Positions 1-7,771 of a stretch of 8,099 bases of DNA are shown here, piece after piece (position 1 is the first letter of the stretch; every line of letters starts with the position of its first letter). The position numbers and the translations under genes were made by a program. The stretch covers positions 1-8,099 of the forward strand of contig JBGCFY010000173.1 in NCBI GenBank assembly GCA_045110315.1, in the 5' to 3' direction. The stretch is from CALFBG01 sp045110315. GTDB taxonomy: Bacteria; Bacteroidota; Bacteroidia; Chitinophagales; Saprospiraceae. Under the pieces are notes generated by a model that saw nothing but the letters and a program-made list of their open reading frames with translations, ran no database searches and was not told where the DNA came from.

Positions 1-351
1 CATATACCAAATATTATCTCCACCGCCGGCGTCACTCGTAAATAAAATTCGTTTACCATCAGGACTAAATCTTGGCTGTACTTCGTAGGCTAAACCACCT
101 CGGAGTAACTTTGCTTTTCCGCCGGTAGCGGGAATGCTATAGATATCGCCCAGCATATCAAAAACGATGGTTTTTCCATCTGGACTGAGGTCGAGGTTCA
201 TCCAAGTCCCTTCCGTAGTGGTAAATTTGACTTCTTTGTAAGTGCCGGGAGGATTGTTGACATCCCATTTTTTATCGTCCTTTTTTTTCTGAGCGGAGGC
301 ACTACTCCAGCAAGCGATGGCTAGTACGATGTACAATATTTTTTTTAGCAT
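1..351 (-). CDS. Exported TolB/WD40-like beta-propeller protein, probable amidohydrolase N-terminus (partial)
   Basis: Reading leftward from the ATG at 351-349, an open frame of 117 codons runs off the window with no stop, so only the N-terminus is present. Residues 1-21 (MLKKILYIVLAIACWSSASA then Q) form a typical Sec signal peptide, followed by a lysine/aspartate-rich linker. From about residue 48 there are two propeller blade motifs: TEGTWMNLDLSPDGKTIVFD and, about 40 residues later, VQPRFSPDGKRILFTSD followed by GGGDNIWYM. The LSPDGK/FSPDGK pattern is the PD40 (WD40-like TolB) repeat. The combination of EGTWMNLDLSPDGK, a short GDIYSIPATGG turn and the second blade is what I recall from Bacteroidota proteins that fuse a TolB-like propeller to a C-terminal metal-dependent amidohydrolase domain. 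That catalytic part is not in the window, so the enzymatic assignment is inference; a periplasmic propeller is well supported. No good promoter was seen upstream. Confidence 0.85.
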   Translation of the reverse strand, partial: MLKKILYIVLAIACWSSASAQKKKDDKKWDVNNPPGTYKEVKFTTTEGTWMNLDLSPDGKTIVFDMLGDIYSIPATGGKAKLLRGGLAYEVQPRFSPDGKRILFTSDAGGGDNIWYM

Positions 352-941
352 GGTTAATATTTTGGATCATTGAATAGGCGGAGGCTAAGCTGCTTTTTGG
401 GGCTTATCCTCGGCTGAACGCTAATTTAGGAAAAATAGAGCGAAAATTTTGTTAAGAGCTTGGATGAAATCCTGCTCAATGCTATGTCTCTAAAGTTTAA
501 GATCCTTTTCCAACTATTTCAATTTATATGGATAAAGGAGAAGATCTGTTTTGGGAAGGAGAAGAGAAGTGTTTGATGGTTTTAATTTTGTAATGACTTA
601 ATTATATCTTCTTTTGTTCTGATTAACTGTTTAATTATAAATTATAATGTTGTTTATGCGTCATTTCGTATTTTAAAATATGTTATTTGGGTAATATGGA
701 GTTCTTTTTAGAGTTTTAATTATAGCTATAGATAATTTTACACCCTAATTTCTCTAAAACAATATACTCATGAAAAATTCCTTACGTAGAATAAGCTTAT
801 TGATTACTCCTGTGATTTTAGAAGTAGACGATTTAATTTATTTAAAAAGATAGGGTAGGTCGATCTACAGTTGTTAAGTACTGGCACCAACTCAAAAGTA
901 CTTTCTTCCCATTCTGACGCAGCGATTTTGTTTATTCTAAT
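352..941. other. AT-rich intergenic region without a convincing gene
   Basis: This spacer lies between the start of the left minus-strand gene and the terminator of the next minus-strand gene. It is strongly AT-rich, especially 580-770, and has no long open frame. Two short plus-strand frames (528-593, 21 codons; 770-853, 27 codons) have no family resemblance I recognise. TAATTTTG at 583-590 fits the Bacteroidota -7 consensus TAnnTTTG on the plus strand, but no TTG lies 17-23 bases upstream and no gene follows. The palindromic core AGTACT occurs twice (877-882 and 897-902), forming a weak 7-bp inverted repeat with a 14-base spacer. I see no tRNA, rRNA or mobile element here. Confidence 0.6.
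770..853 (+). CDS. Doubtful 27-residue peptide ORF or gene remnant
   Basis: ATG at 770 opens a 27-codon frame (MKNSLRRISLLITPVILEVD and seven more residues) ending in TAG at 851-853. The first half, with basic residues followed by ISLLITPVIL, looks like the beginning of a signal peptide or membrane segment, and the leader just before it (CTAAAACAATATACTC) is A-rich as is common in this phylum. The peptide then turns charged and stops, so it could be the surviving N-terminus of a decayed secreted protein, a small membrane peptide, or chance. It matches no family I know. I see no terminator of its own, although the hairpin at 949-978 could stop plus-strand transcripts inefficiently. Confidence 0.15.
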   Translation: MKNSLRRISLLITPVILEVDDLIYLKR

Positions 942-978
942 AAAAAAACGAGTCATTTTTCCTAAGAGAAATGACTCG
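942..978 (-). terminator. Intrinsic terminator of the 1021-2700 gene
   Basis: CGAGTCATTT (949-958) pairs perfectly with AAATGACTCG (969-978). The stem extends inward by three more pairs (one G-T wobble), giving about 13 bp closed by a CTAA tetraloop at 962-965. Read on the minus strand, the stem is followed at once by seven T (plus-strand A run 942-948), the classic Rho-independent arrangement. It lies 42 bases past the stop codon of the minus-strand gene. On the plus strand the hairpin is followed only by a broken T-rich stretch, so it mainly serves the minus strand. Confidence 0.9.
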
Positions 979-1020
979 CTGTGTTTTAATTTTCCAATAA
1001 CATTTTAAGCACTATTTTTA

Positions 1021-2700
1021 TTAAAAGCTTCTGACTATTTTCTTACTGTATTGCTTTCCTTCCGTAGTCGTCCATTGTAAAATATATAGTCCGGTAGGCA
1101 AGTCACCGAGCGATAAGTTGAATTGCTCAATTGGAGTGGACCAATTGTAGCGTTGTAACACTTTACCTTGTAAATCTATGACTCGCAAACTTTGCAAAAT
1201 AGGGACTTCCACCTCTATGATCAGCTCATCCATTGTTGGATTAGGGTAGATGGAGGTATACGCGCCAAATAGTTCTTCGGTAGGCAGAAGGAAATCACAA
1301 GTAGTATTGGTCATACAATTATCAAAAAAAGCTTGAACCTGATCCGATTGATCGATAAATGCATCGACATTTTCCAGTACAGAGTTGTTCGCATCTTGAT
1401 GGAAAGTATAAGCGACTAAAACTTGATTTACCGCACCGGGCTGATATAGAAAAGGTCCGAAAGAAGAGATTGTTGCTCGGTCACCTGGAATATTACCTAG
1501 AGAAATTTCTGACGTTCCATTTGGATCGTTGGGATTATCAGGATAATAAACACCATTGTAATCTGCGGGAGTACCGTCTGTTTTGGAGCCAGTAAGTAAG
1601 CGATAAAACTCTGCTCCGACTACTGTTTGATCAGCATCGAAAGGCTGAACGAATCCCATGCCTTGTTCTTCGCCCATTTCATTTAGCGGTCCTCGTAATA
1701 CATCTATGCCCATCGTAGGAATATTCTCCTCAAAAAAGCCTTCGTCTACGGAATCTCCATTGTAAGCATAGACTAAATGTCGCGATTGGTCGACACCAAA
1801 AAAGTCATCTGTTGGATTCCCTAAATCGAAATCATTGAAAAAACCAACATAGGTAGAATCAAGCGGTGTTGATCCATTGTTGATAATTTTGTAGTCCACG
1901 AAAACGGAATTATTTATTGGGTTTTCTGCCGCTTCACATTCGTAGGCAAAAACGGTACATTGTACTTCAATATTTAGCGCTAGTAAGCCAGACTGTGTGT
2001 GATTTGTTCGATCGTGAAAACTAAACCAAAGCATTTCTTTGGGGATTTCGATATCTAGAACGGGGCAATCTCGAATGATTAGAAGAGGGTAATCCCCTTT
2101 ATCTGGATTATAGTTTCCGTTTGCATCTAGATCCCAAAATGGGCCTAAACTTCCTAAATCACTGGTAGGTAATTCTATCCCATCGTTATAATTTGCAAAA
2201 AAAGCATTCTTACGGGCTGGCCAGCCAAATATGCTGGGGAGTGGATTATCGATAACGCCGTTATCAGCGTAATCTGCTCGGTGAGCTTCAATGTCCGTCT
2301 TTGTAACGCGCCAGATTTTGTTAAACTCACGTGTTTGAACTTGATCAATATCTCCCTCCAAAATACCGGGAACAAAGTCTGTCTTTTGATCTTCGTTGTA
2401 TAATTGAATTGCACCTCTCAGGTGTCCTGCACCATCAATGCCACTGAGCCAGAGTCCAGAAGCACGCATTGTAGAAATTTCTGGAGCATTGTCATCATAA
2501 GGAGCAATAAATTGTCCCTCCTGAAAATCCCAAAAAAGGGAACCATTTGAGTTGACGGTGACTTTTACATTATTGGCGTGCATCGTTGCACTTACCCAAT
2601 CGGGTTGAGCTTGTAAGGAAATAGAAAGTATTAAGCAGTAGCTTAAAGATAGAAAGAGTAGTAAATTTTTGTTACGCATAGGTTTTGATTTTAATTTCAT
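1021..2700 (-). CDS. Secreted protein with C-terminal T9SS type A sorting domain
   Basis: This 559-residue protein is exported by Sec and then by the type IX secretion system. The signal peptide ends at LQAQ (residues 29-32). The middle is a beta-rich ectodomain seen often in Bacteroidota secretomes: GSLFWDF near 53, ASGLWLSGIDGAG near 80-92, a calcium-loop-like FWDLDANGNYNPDKGDYP at 188-205, an NNSVFVDYKIINNGSTPLDS segment at 263-282 followed by a DFDLGNPTDDFFGVD acidic patch, and YAYNGD at 311-316. Residues 484-559 are the sorting domain: IYPNP, a VIDLQGKVL strand, LPTGLYILQW and a terminal KKIVRSF. The ectodomain's function is unknown to me; no catalytic motif is visible. Start choice is uncertain. 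ATG 2700 is the longest option, but ATG 2679 (residue 8, MRNKNLLLFL...) gives a more usual signal peptide, an A-rich leader (AAAATCAAAACCT), and room from the hairpin that ends 5 bases before 2700. Transcription ends at the terminator 942-978. Confidence 0.93.
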   Translation of the reverse strand: MKLKSKPMRNKNLLLFLSLSYCLILSISLQAQPDWVSATMHANNVKVTVNSNGSLFWDFQEGQFIAPYDDNAPEISTMRASGLWLSGIDGAGHLRGAIQLYNEDQKTDFVPGILEGDIDQVQTREFNKIWRVTKTDIEAHRADYADNGVIDNPLPSIFGWPARKNAFFANYNDGIELPTSDLGSLGPFWDLDANGNYNPDKGDYPLLIIRDCPVLDIEIPKEMLWFSFHDRTNHTQSGLLALNIEVQCTVFAYECEAAENPINNSVFVDYKIINNGSTPLDSTYVGFFNDFDLGNPTDDFFGVDQSRHLVYAYNGDSVDEGFFEENIPTMGIDVLRGPLNEMGEEQGMGFVQPFDADQTVVGAEFYRLLTGSKTDGTPADYNGVYYPDNPNDPNGTSEISLGNIPGDRATISSFGPFLYQPGAVNQVLVAYTFHQDANNSVLENVDAFIDQSDQVQAFFDNCMTNTTCDFLLPTEELFGAYTSIYPNPTMDELIIEVEVPILQSLRVIDLQGKVLQRYNWSTPIEQFNLSLGDLPTGLYILQWTTTEGKQYSKKIVRSF

Positions 2701-2705
2701 TGCCT

Positions 2706-2746
2706 CAAGTTGCTATTACACAAAAGCCTGTGTAATAGCGAACTTG
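2706..2746 (-). promoter_or_regulatory. Long hairpin in the leader of the 1021-2700 gene
   Basis: GCTATTACACA (2712-2722) is exactly complementary to TGTGTAATAGC (2729-2739) with a six-base loop. Outside this, CAAGTT (2706-2711) pairs with AACTTG (2741-2746), interrupted only by one unpaired G at 2740, for a total stem of 17 bp. In the minus-strand transcript it sits 5 bases before the ATG at 2700 and 26 bases before the ATG at 2679. No T run follows it on the minus strand, so it is not a standard terminator. It could occlude ribosomes at the upstream start, stabilise the mRNA 5' end, or bind a regulator; the role is inferred. Confidence 0.55.
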
Positions 2747-2856
2747 ACGCTATATACAAAAGATGAAATCTAAGGTCATTTGTGATGACTAGATTAGTGA
2801 GTGTAGACTAATTTTTATAATCGGCAGGAAAGGATATTTGTCCTTACTCATTTTAA

Positions 2857-2887
2857 CAAATATCGCAGATATCTTTCAGTTTAACAA
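2857..2887 (-). promoter_or_regulatory. Possible Bacteroidota-type promoter for the 1021-2700 gene
   Basis: On the minus strand TTG (plus CAA 2885-2887) is followed after 20 bases by GATATTTG (2864-2857), which matches the Bacteroidota -7 consensus TAnnTTTG at all fixed positions except the first. Spacing is within the usual 17-23. The -7 box is also one arm of a 9-bp inverted repeat, GATATTTGT (2833-2841) and ACAAATATC (2856-2864) with a 14-base spacer, which could be an operator. Use of this promoter would give a leader of roughly 150 bases that includes the long hairpin. This is a pattern match only. Confidence 0.3.
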
Positions 2888-2912
2888 GCCGTAGCTCATT
2901 CAAAAGTCAGGT

Positions 2913-2933
2913 TTCTAAAATGAGATTTTAGAA
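2913..2933 (-). other. Hairpin downstream of the 2950-4347 gene, possible weak terminator
   Basis: TTCTAAAAT (2913-2921) and ATTTTAGAA (2925-2933) form a perfect 9-bp AT-rich stem around a GAG loop, 17 bases after the stop codon of the minus-strand gene. No T run follows on the minus strand (AACCTGACTTTTG), so it is not a canonical intrinsic terminator. It may protect the 3' end after exonucleolytic trimming, or terminate weakly and allow read-through into the next gene. Confidence 0.3.
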
Positions 2934-2949
2934 CTTTCAAAATAAAATT

Positions 2950-4347
2950 TTAGAGCTGCTCCAAAAGCCATTCTCTTTCGGTCAGCACTTCTGTTTCTAG
3001 TATTTCGGTGCGCAGTTTCTGTTTTTGTGCTTTGTCGTAGGCGAAAACATTGAGTAGTTTTCGGAGCAGTAAGATGATGTTATTGTAATTGGTCGTATGG
3101 TATTTTCCCAATTTATGTCTACGGATATATTGCTGAAAACTCGTCAAATGGTAATCTAATAAATCAAACTCTTTTAGTTCGTAATACACTTTGCTAAGCA
3201 TGGTTTTAGACATTAAATTTTCTACAATGTCTTTAAAGTTTACTTTTTGTAATAATTGAATGACTGCTTCGTGATCTTTCTTAGCGTGATAAATTACACG
3301 CGCTTGGTTAAAGTAAATAATAGAGTCTTTATCTTCTTCGGCGAGGTAATTTTTGTATTGCTCAACGAAGTGATCCAGCCAAGTAAATTCTTTGAGGTTG
3401 ATGCCAATACCAATGACATTGTTGAAGGTGAAACGAGAGAGTCTGCCATCGTCTAAAAAGACATCTGCAGCTAATCCTTGCTGGTACAGTTTCCAAAGTT
3501 CTTGTGGATAAAAAGTATTGCCTTGGTTGAGTTGACGAATACAAAAGTTAATACCAAGTAGATATAAATCCTTCAATTCTTTGCGCTCAAATTGTGCTTC
3601 CTGCGCAAAGAGTAGGTCTCTAAACTGATCAAAAAATTCCTTTTCTTCGGGATGTGATAAAAACTGAAAACAATAATATCGAATTCGAATCGCAGGAATG
3701 TGTAAGAATTGTCCTCGCTCCAAAATCAAGAGCACATTTTTGAGCAAACCAAAATCGTATTGGGTTTTATAAACAAGTTGATGCGTTAATTGACTACAAG
3801 CATGGCGCAATTTTTCAATCATAAAATTGATGTCGATTTGTTCTGAAATTTCTTGTAAGGGCAAATCGGCCGTTCGTTTTTGGCTGGCGAGTAAGGTCGC
3901 CTTGAGTTGTTGTGTCCGTAGCTTTTGTTGGAAATAATTTAAGTCTTGTTTAGAAGTTTTCGCTAAGGTCGTTTCTACTTTTTTTAATTTTTGCTGAAAA
4001 GCATAGCCCAACTTTCGTTCGTTAAAAATTTCCAACAATCGAATGTTGTTTTCAGTATCTTCCTCCAATACTTGTTGGATCACTAAAAACTTTTCTAATT
4101 GTGCTTTTAAATCACTTAGTGCGGCGCGCAATTTAAGATCATTAAAAGTTTCCAAAGGATATGCTTTTTGAAACAATTGCTGTTTATCCAATGCTTGTTT
4201 ACTAGTTAATTGAAGTAGTAATGCTTCGAATAAATGTCGGTAATCTTCTCGTCGGGTAAAGTAATCAGAACGGATATATTTCCTAAAAGCACTGATTTCC
4301 GCTTTTGTGAAAGATTTTAAGAGTAAAAGGAGCTTATTTTTTTTCAC
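2950..4347 (-). CDS. Helical cytoplasmic protein of unknown function
   Basis: A 465-residue protein, almost entirely alpha-helical by composition (rich in Leu, Gln, Lys, Glu, Phe), with no signal peptide and no membrane segment beyond a short LLLLL near the start. The N-terminal block at about 12-44 (SFTKAEISAFRKYIRSDYF, then a basic turn and HLFEALL) resembles the opening of a recurring, uncharacterised Bacteroidota family of about 450-550 residues whose members start with 'xLsxxExxxFxxfLxSPYFN'. The rest reads as stacked helix pairs like TPR/HEAT-type solenoids (for example 330-420: FVEQYKNYLAEE, VIQLLQKVNFKD, MLSKVYYELKEFDLLDYHL). This suggests a protein-interaction scaffold, which is inference; no enzymatic motif is visible. 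The start is GTG at 4347-4345, directly followed by eight A; no in-frame ATG lies between it and the upstream stop at 4392-4390, and the next internal Met is far inside. It is divergent from the gene beginning near 4632; no clear promoter was found between them. Confidence 0.88.
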   Translation of the reverse strand: MKKNKLLLLLKSFTKAEISAFRKYIRSDYFTRREDYRHLFEALLLQLTSKQALDKQQLFQKAYPLETFNDLKLRAALSDLKAQLEKFLVIQQVLEEDTENNIRLLEIFNERKLGYAFQQKLKKVETTLAKTSKQDLNYFQQKLRTQQLKATLLASQKRTADLPLQEISEQIDINFMIEKLRHACSQLTHQLVYKTQYDFGLLKNVLLILERGQFLHIPAIRIRYYCFQFLSHPEEKEFFDQFRDLLFAQEAQFERKELKDLYLLGINFCIRQLNQGNTFYPQELWKLYQQGLAADVFLDDGRLSRFTFNNVIGIGINLKEFTWLDHFVEQYKNYLAEEDKDSIIYFNQARVIYHAKKDHEAVIQLLQKVNFKDIVENLMSKTMLSKVYYELKEFDLLDYHLTSFQQYIRRHKLGKYHTTNYNNIILLLRKLLNVFAYDKAQKQKLRTEILETEVLTEREWLLEQL

Positions 4348-4631
4348 GAAAATTAAGATTAAAAAACTGATTAATAGTAGTTTATGATTTTATACAATGT
4401 TTTTATTTTCACAATTTACTAAAATTGTTCTTTCTAACACCTTAAAAAAGCTGAACATTTGTAAATAAGTCGTCGAACAAAGATTGCTTTTAGCTAAACT
4501 TGATTTACTAGTAGGCGAAATCTTAGCCAAGAAAACTTTCATGGATAGCGTACTTTGAAGACCTCCAAGCTTATATGCTTTTTTCAAAATGCACTCCAAA
4601 AGACCTTTTAAAAATGTTAAACAAAGAAATT

Positions 4632-7600
4632 ATGAAACGAATATTGACAGCTCTATTTTTAGTACTTAGCTTTTGTGGTGTATCGGCTCAAAGTATTTGC
4701 GATTCGGTGCTAGTCATTGATCCTATCCCAGATATTTGCGCCGCGCCGAATGAGTTCGTACAGCTGACGGCAACTCCTCCGGGTGGGGTTTTTAGCGGTC
4801 CTAATATTAGTTCAGATGGTTGGCTCAATGCTTCCAATTTATCGGCAGGAACGTACACTGCAAATTATACGATCACCACTGATACTTGCGCGGTGAATGC
4901 TGCTCGAGATTTTATCGTATTGCCCAGCCCTTCAGCCTTCGCTTTTAGTATAGGAACGATAGATTGTAATAATCCTAACGGTACAACGATCGATCTAGTC
5001 GGCGATTACAATGGAAATGGTATTAGTTATTGGGTCACTAATGATTTTACTTTTTTTAGTGCTGACCTTAATACTACGACGGATAAAGCGGGGCTTTATT
5101 ATTTTATAGTAGAAGACCCACAAAGTTTTTCTTGTAATACGATCATTCCCGTAGAGGTGGATCAAGTTGGGGCACAACCTGTCGTCGTGACTTCTTGTAG
5201 TGATTGTACGGGTCTTGGTCCGTTACTGATCGGTGTAAATTTTGACGAAACGGTGCCTCGCCAGTGGACCAATTTAACGACGGGTTTAACGGTGGGGAGT
5301 ACGCCTTGTTTGTATCCACAGCAAGCTGGTCTTTGGCAAGTGAGTGTGCAAGATCCAGTGACGGGTTGTATTAGTACGAATGCTGCTTTTATCCCTTCTC
5401 CACAAGGTAGTATTCCTTCCGTTAATGCAGGCTCGACCGCGCCAGTTCCTTGTTCTGGATTTTCGGGGCAACTACTTGGAGCCTACAATGAAAGTGCTTG
5501 GGATTTTGAAATTTTATGGACAACTACGGATGGTAATTTAACGGGAGGAATCAATACTTTAACGCCGACATTCACTTCCCCAGGAACTTATCACCTAACG
5601 GTAACGAATCCTTTTACAGGGTGTTCGGATACGGATTTCGTCACGGTTGGTGTTGCGCCAATTACTGAATTTTTATCGTTGACACTTTGTGCAGGTAGCA
5701 CCATTATGGGGAGCGATACGTCAGGAACCTACATTGATACTTTAGTTTCGAGTGGCGGCTGTGATAGTATTATCGTGATTGATGCGATTTTCCTTGAGGA
5801 GACCGTTTATAACGAGGCTTTAATCGCCGATAGTGGAGCAGGAGATGGTGCCATTATTTTGGATGTAGCAGGTGCAGGACCGTTTACTTATACTTGGTCC
5901 AATGGGACGACGAGTACGACGAGTGTACTATCTAATTTGAGTGCGGGTTCTTACACCGTTACGATTACGAATAGTAATGGTTGCCAATCTATATTTAGCT
6001 TTGAGATTTTACTTGATCCTGTTAATGGTGGCGCAACTGCGCAGGTCAATGGTCAGGTCTTTTTTGATGAGAATAATAATTGTGTGCTCGATCCCGGGGA
6101 ACAAGGTTTGGGGAATATCCACGTTTCGATTGGAAATGCGCAGCAAGAATTTGCACAAAATGCAGATTTTCAAGGCTGGTATAGTTTTCCGTTAAGTGCG
6201 GGGAACTATGGCTTGAGCGCAACGCCATCGAGTCCTTTATGGAAGACTTGTACGGATACGGTGCTGCTTCCCGTTTTGAATCCTTTTGATACGGTGACTG
6301 TAAATTATCCCATGCAGGCGGTAGTGAGTAGTCCGATTTTACAAGTAGAAGTAGCGATGAATAGCTTACGGCGATGTTTTGAAAATACCTTGACGATTCA
6401 CTATGAAAATCTGGGAACAGCAACAGCAACGGATGCTTACGTAGAAGTACTTTTTGATCCTCGGTTGGATATTATTTCTAGTACCAATCCTTGGACGATG
6501 GTGGATGGTACGCTTTATACTTTTGAATTAGGAGATATTGCAGTCAACGAATCTGGTTCTTTTTCGCTGGTCGTGATTCCGAATTGTCAGACGACGAGCT
6601 TAGGAGAAATTGTTTGTGTAGAAGCGCATATTTATCCCGATTCAATTCCGTCTTTGAGTAATCTGGCTTGGGATGGTCCGCTGATTACGGTGGACGGAGA
6701 ATGTGTCGATGGTGAATTGAACTTTAGCATTAAAAACATTGGAATCGGAGATATGTTGTCGCCAAATACTTACATCGTGATTGAGGATGCAATTCTGAAT
6801 GCGACGGATAATTTTCAATTGAATAGTGGGATGGAAGAAATTGTCAATATTCAAGGAAACGGAGCAACGTTTTGGTTGCGAGCCGAACAAGCGGATGGTG
6901 CACCTTTTAATCCATTTCCAGGCTACGCAATCGAAGGCTGTGCGGCGGATACAACGATGGCGTTCAGCCTCGGATTTTTGAATGCATTTAGTTTTAACGA
7001 TTTGGGCTACGCTACGGATGGTTCGTGCCGACCACTTATCGGTTCTTACGATCCAAATCAGAAATTGGCTTTCCCCGAAGGTTTTACGGAGGAACATTAT
7101 TTGGAACGAGGAGTACCGATTGAGTATATGATTGAGTTTCAAAATACAGGAACGGATACTGCTTTTACGGTAGAATTGGTTGATGTACTTTCTGACGATT
7201 TAGACTTAAGTACTTTTGAGATGATTGCGAGTAGTCATGCTTACCAGTATCGTATTCAGCCGGACAATGAATTGCGTTTTCGCTTCGAGCAAATTTTATT
7301 ACCAGATAGTACAACGAACTTGGCGCTATCTCAAGGCTACGTGAAATTCAAAATTGCACCGAAAGAAAACTTAGCAGCTGGAACGCGCATCGAAAATCAG
7401 GCAGCTATTTACTTTGACTTTAACGATCCGATTATTACCAATGAAACGTTTCATACGATCTGGGAAGAAACCATATTTGAATTCTTTACTTCGACTAGCA
7501 ATTTACGGGCACCGGAAGTTGCACTGACAATTTTCCCGAACCCATTTACCCATTCTGCAACGGTGGTGATTGGTGGTGTTAAGGGCAATGACTTTCAATT

Positions 7601-7757
7601 TGTGTTGTACGATATTTTGGGAAAACAGCTTTATCAGCAACGGAGTAGTCAAACGCGATTTGAAATTCAGCCAAAAGGATTGGCTCCAGGAACTTACTTT
7701 TTTGAATTGCGCGATCGGCAGGGTAGGATAGGGGAAGGTAAGTTAATGGTAAAATAG
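4632..7757 (+). CDS. Large multidomain surface protein with SprB-like, SdrD-B-like, DUF7619-like and T9SS sorting domains
   Basis: A 1041-residue protein when started at 4632. I chose that ATG because MKRILTALFLVLSFCGVSAQ is a clean Sec signal peptide after an A-rich leader; the frame stays open back to ATGs at 4614 and 4575, which would add unusual residues before it. Modules in order, approximate residues: Ig-like with SAGTYTANYT (30-100); Ig/PKD-like modules rich in paired Cys (105-175, 180-255, 264-340, the last with ILWTTTDGNLTGG and PGTYHLTVTNPFTGCSD); a CAGST...GCDSIIV module (346-391); an SprB-like repeat with FTYTWSNGTTS and LSAGSYTVTITNSNGC (395-456); an SdrD-B/Cna-B-like module with the acidic loop DENNNCVLDPGE (474-535); a DUF11-like module (569-670); a DUF7619-like module beginning GSYDPNQK and containing YMIEFQNTGTDTAFTV and IYFDFNDPIITN (803-943); and the T9SS type A sorting domain from IFPNPF to the C-terminus (966-1041). 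It is probably cell-surface or secreted, with an adhesive or matrix role by inference. No catalytic site is visible. Confidence 0.93.
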   Translation: MKRILTALFLVLSFCGVSAQSICDSVLVIDPIPDICAAPNEFVQLTATPPGGVFSGPNISSDGWLNASNLSAGTYTANYTITTDTCAVNAARDFIVLPSPSAFAFSIGTIDCNNPNGTTIDLVGDYNGNGISYWVTNDFTFFSADLNTTTDKAGLYYFIVEDPQSFSCNTIIPVEVDQVGAQPVVVTSCSDCTGLGPLLIGVNFDETVPRQWTNLTTGLTVGSTPCLYPQQAGLWQVSVQDPVTGCISTNAAFIPSPQGSIPSVNAGSTAPVPCSGFSGQLLGAYNESAWDFEILWTTTDGNLTGGINTLTPTFTSPGTYHLTVTNPFTGCSDTDFVTVGVAPITEFLSLTLCAGSTIMGSDTSGTYIDTLVSSGGCDSIIVIDAIFLEETVYNEALIADSGAGDGAIILDVAGAGPFTYTWSNGTTSTTSVLSNLSAGSYTVTITNSNGCQSIFSFEILLDPVNGGATAQVNGQVFFDENNNCVLDPGEQGLGNIHVSIGNAQQEFAQNADFQGWYSFPLSAGNYGLSATPSSPLWKTCTDTVLLPVLNPFDTVTVNYPMQAVVSSPILQVEVAMNSLRRCFENTLTIHYENLGTATATDAYVEVLFDPRLDIISSTNPWTMVDGTLYTFELGDIAVNESGSFSLVVIPNCQTTSLGEIVCVEAHIYPDSIPSLSNLAWDGPLITVDGECVDGELNFSIKNIGIGDMLSPNTYIVIEDAILNATDNFQLNSGMEEIVNIQGNGATFWLRAEQADGAPFNPFPGYAIEGCAADTTMAFSLGFLNAFSFNDLGYATDGSCRPLIGSYDPNQKLAFPEGFTEEHYLERGVPIEYMIEFQNTGTDTAFTVELVDVLSDDLDLSTFEMIASSHAYQYRIQPDNELRFRFEQILLPDSTTNLALSQGYVKFKIAPKENLAAGTRIENQAAIYFDFNDPIITNETFHTIWEETIFEFFTSTSNLRAPEVALTIFPNPFTHSATVVIGGVKGNDFQFVLYDILGKQLYQQRSSQTRFEIQPKGLAPGTYFFELRDRQGRIGEGKLMVK

Positions 7758-7771
7758 AAAATTGAAATGTA

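Noticed and set aside
528..593. A 21-codon plus-strand frame (MDKGEDLFWEGEEKCLMVLI...) downstream of a GGAGAAG-like purine stretch
   Set aside because: The purine-rich stretch is inside the frame, not before its start; the frame is very short, with no promoter or conserved motif.
4454..4461. AACATTTG as a -7 box for the plus-strand surface-protein gene
   Set aside because: It matches TAnnTTTG at all fixed positions but the first, yet the nearest upstream TTG is 26 bases away, outside the 17-23 range, so no promoter was called.
4390..4599. A 69-codon minus-strand frame in the divergent spacer
   Set aside because: It overlaps the leader of the large plus-strand gene, resembles no family, and has no plausible promoter; its composition is that of translated AT-rich spacer.
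6046..6429. A 127-codon minus-strand frame, and other frames of 60-166 codons opposite or within the large genes (for example 6642-7142 minus and 1359-1595 plus)
   Set aside because: They lie wholly inside well-supported coding sequences in other frames, have basic or low-complexity composition, lack recognisable domains, and have no leader or terminator of their own.
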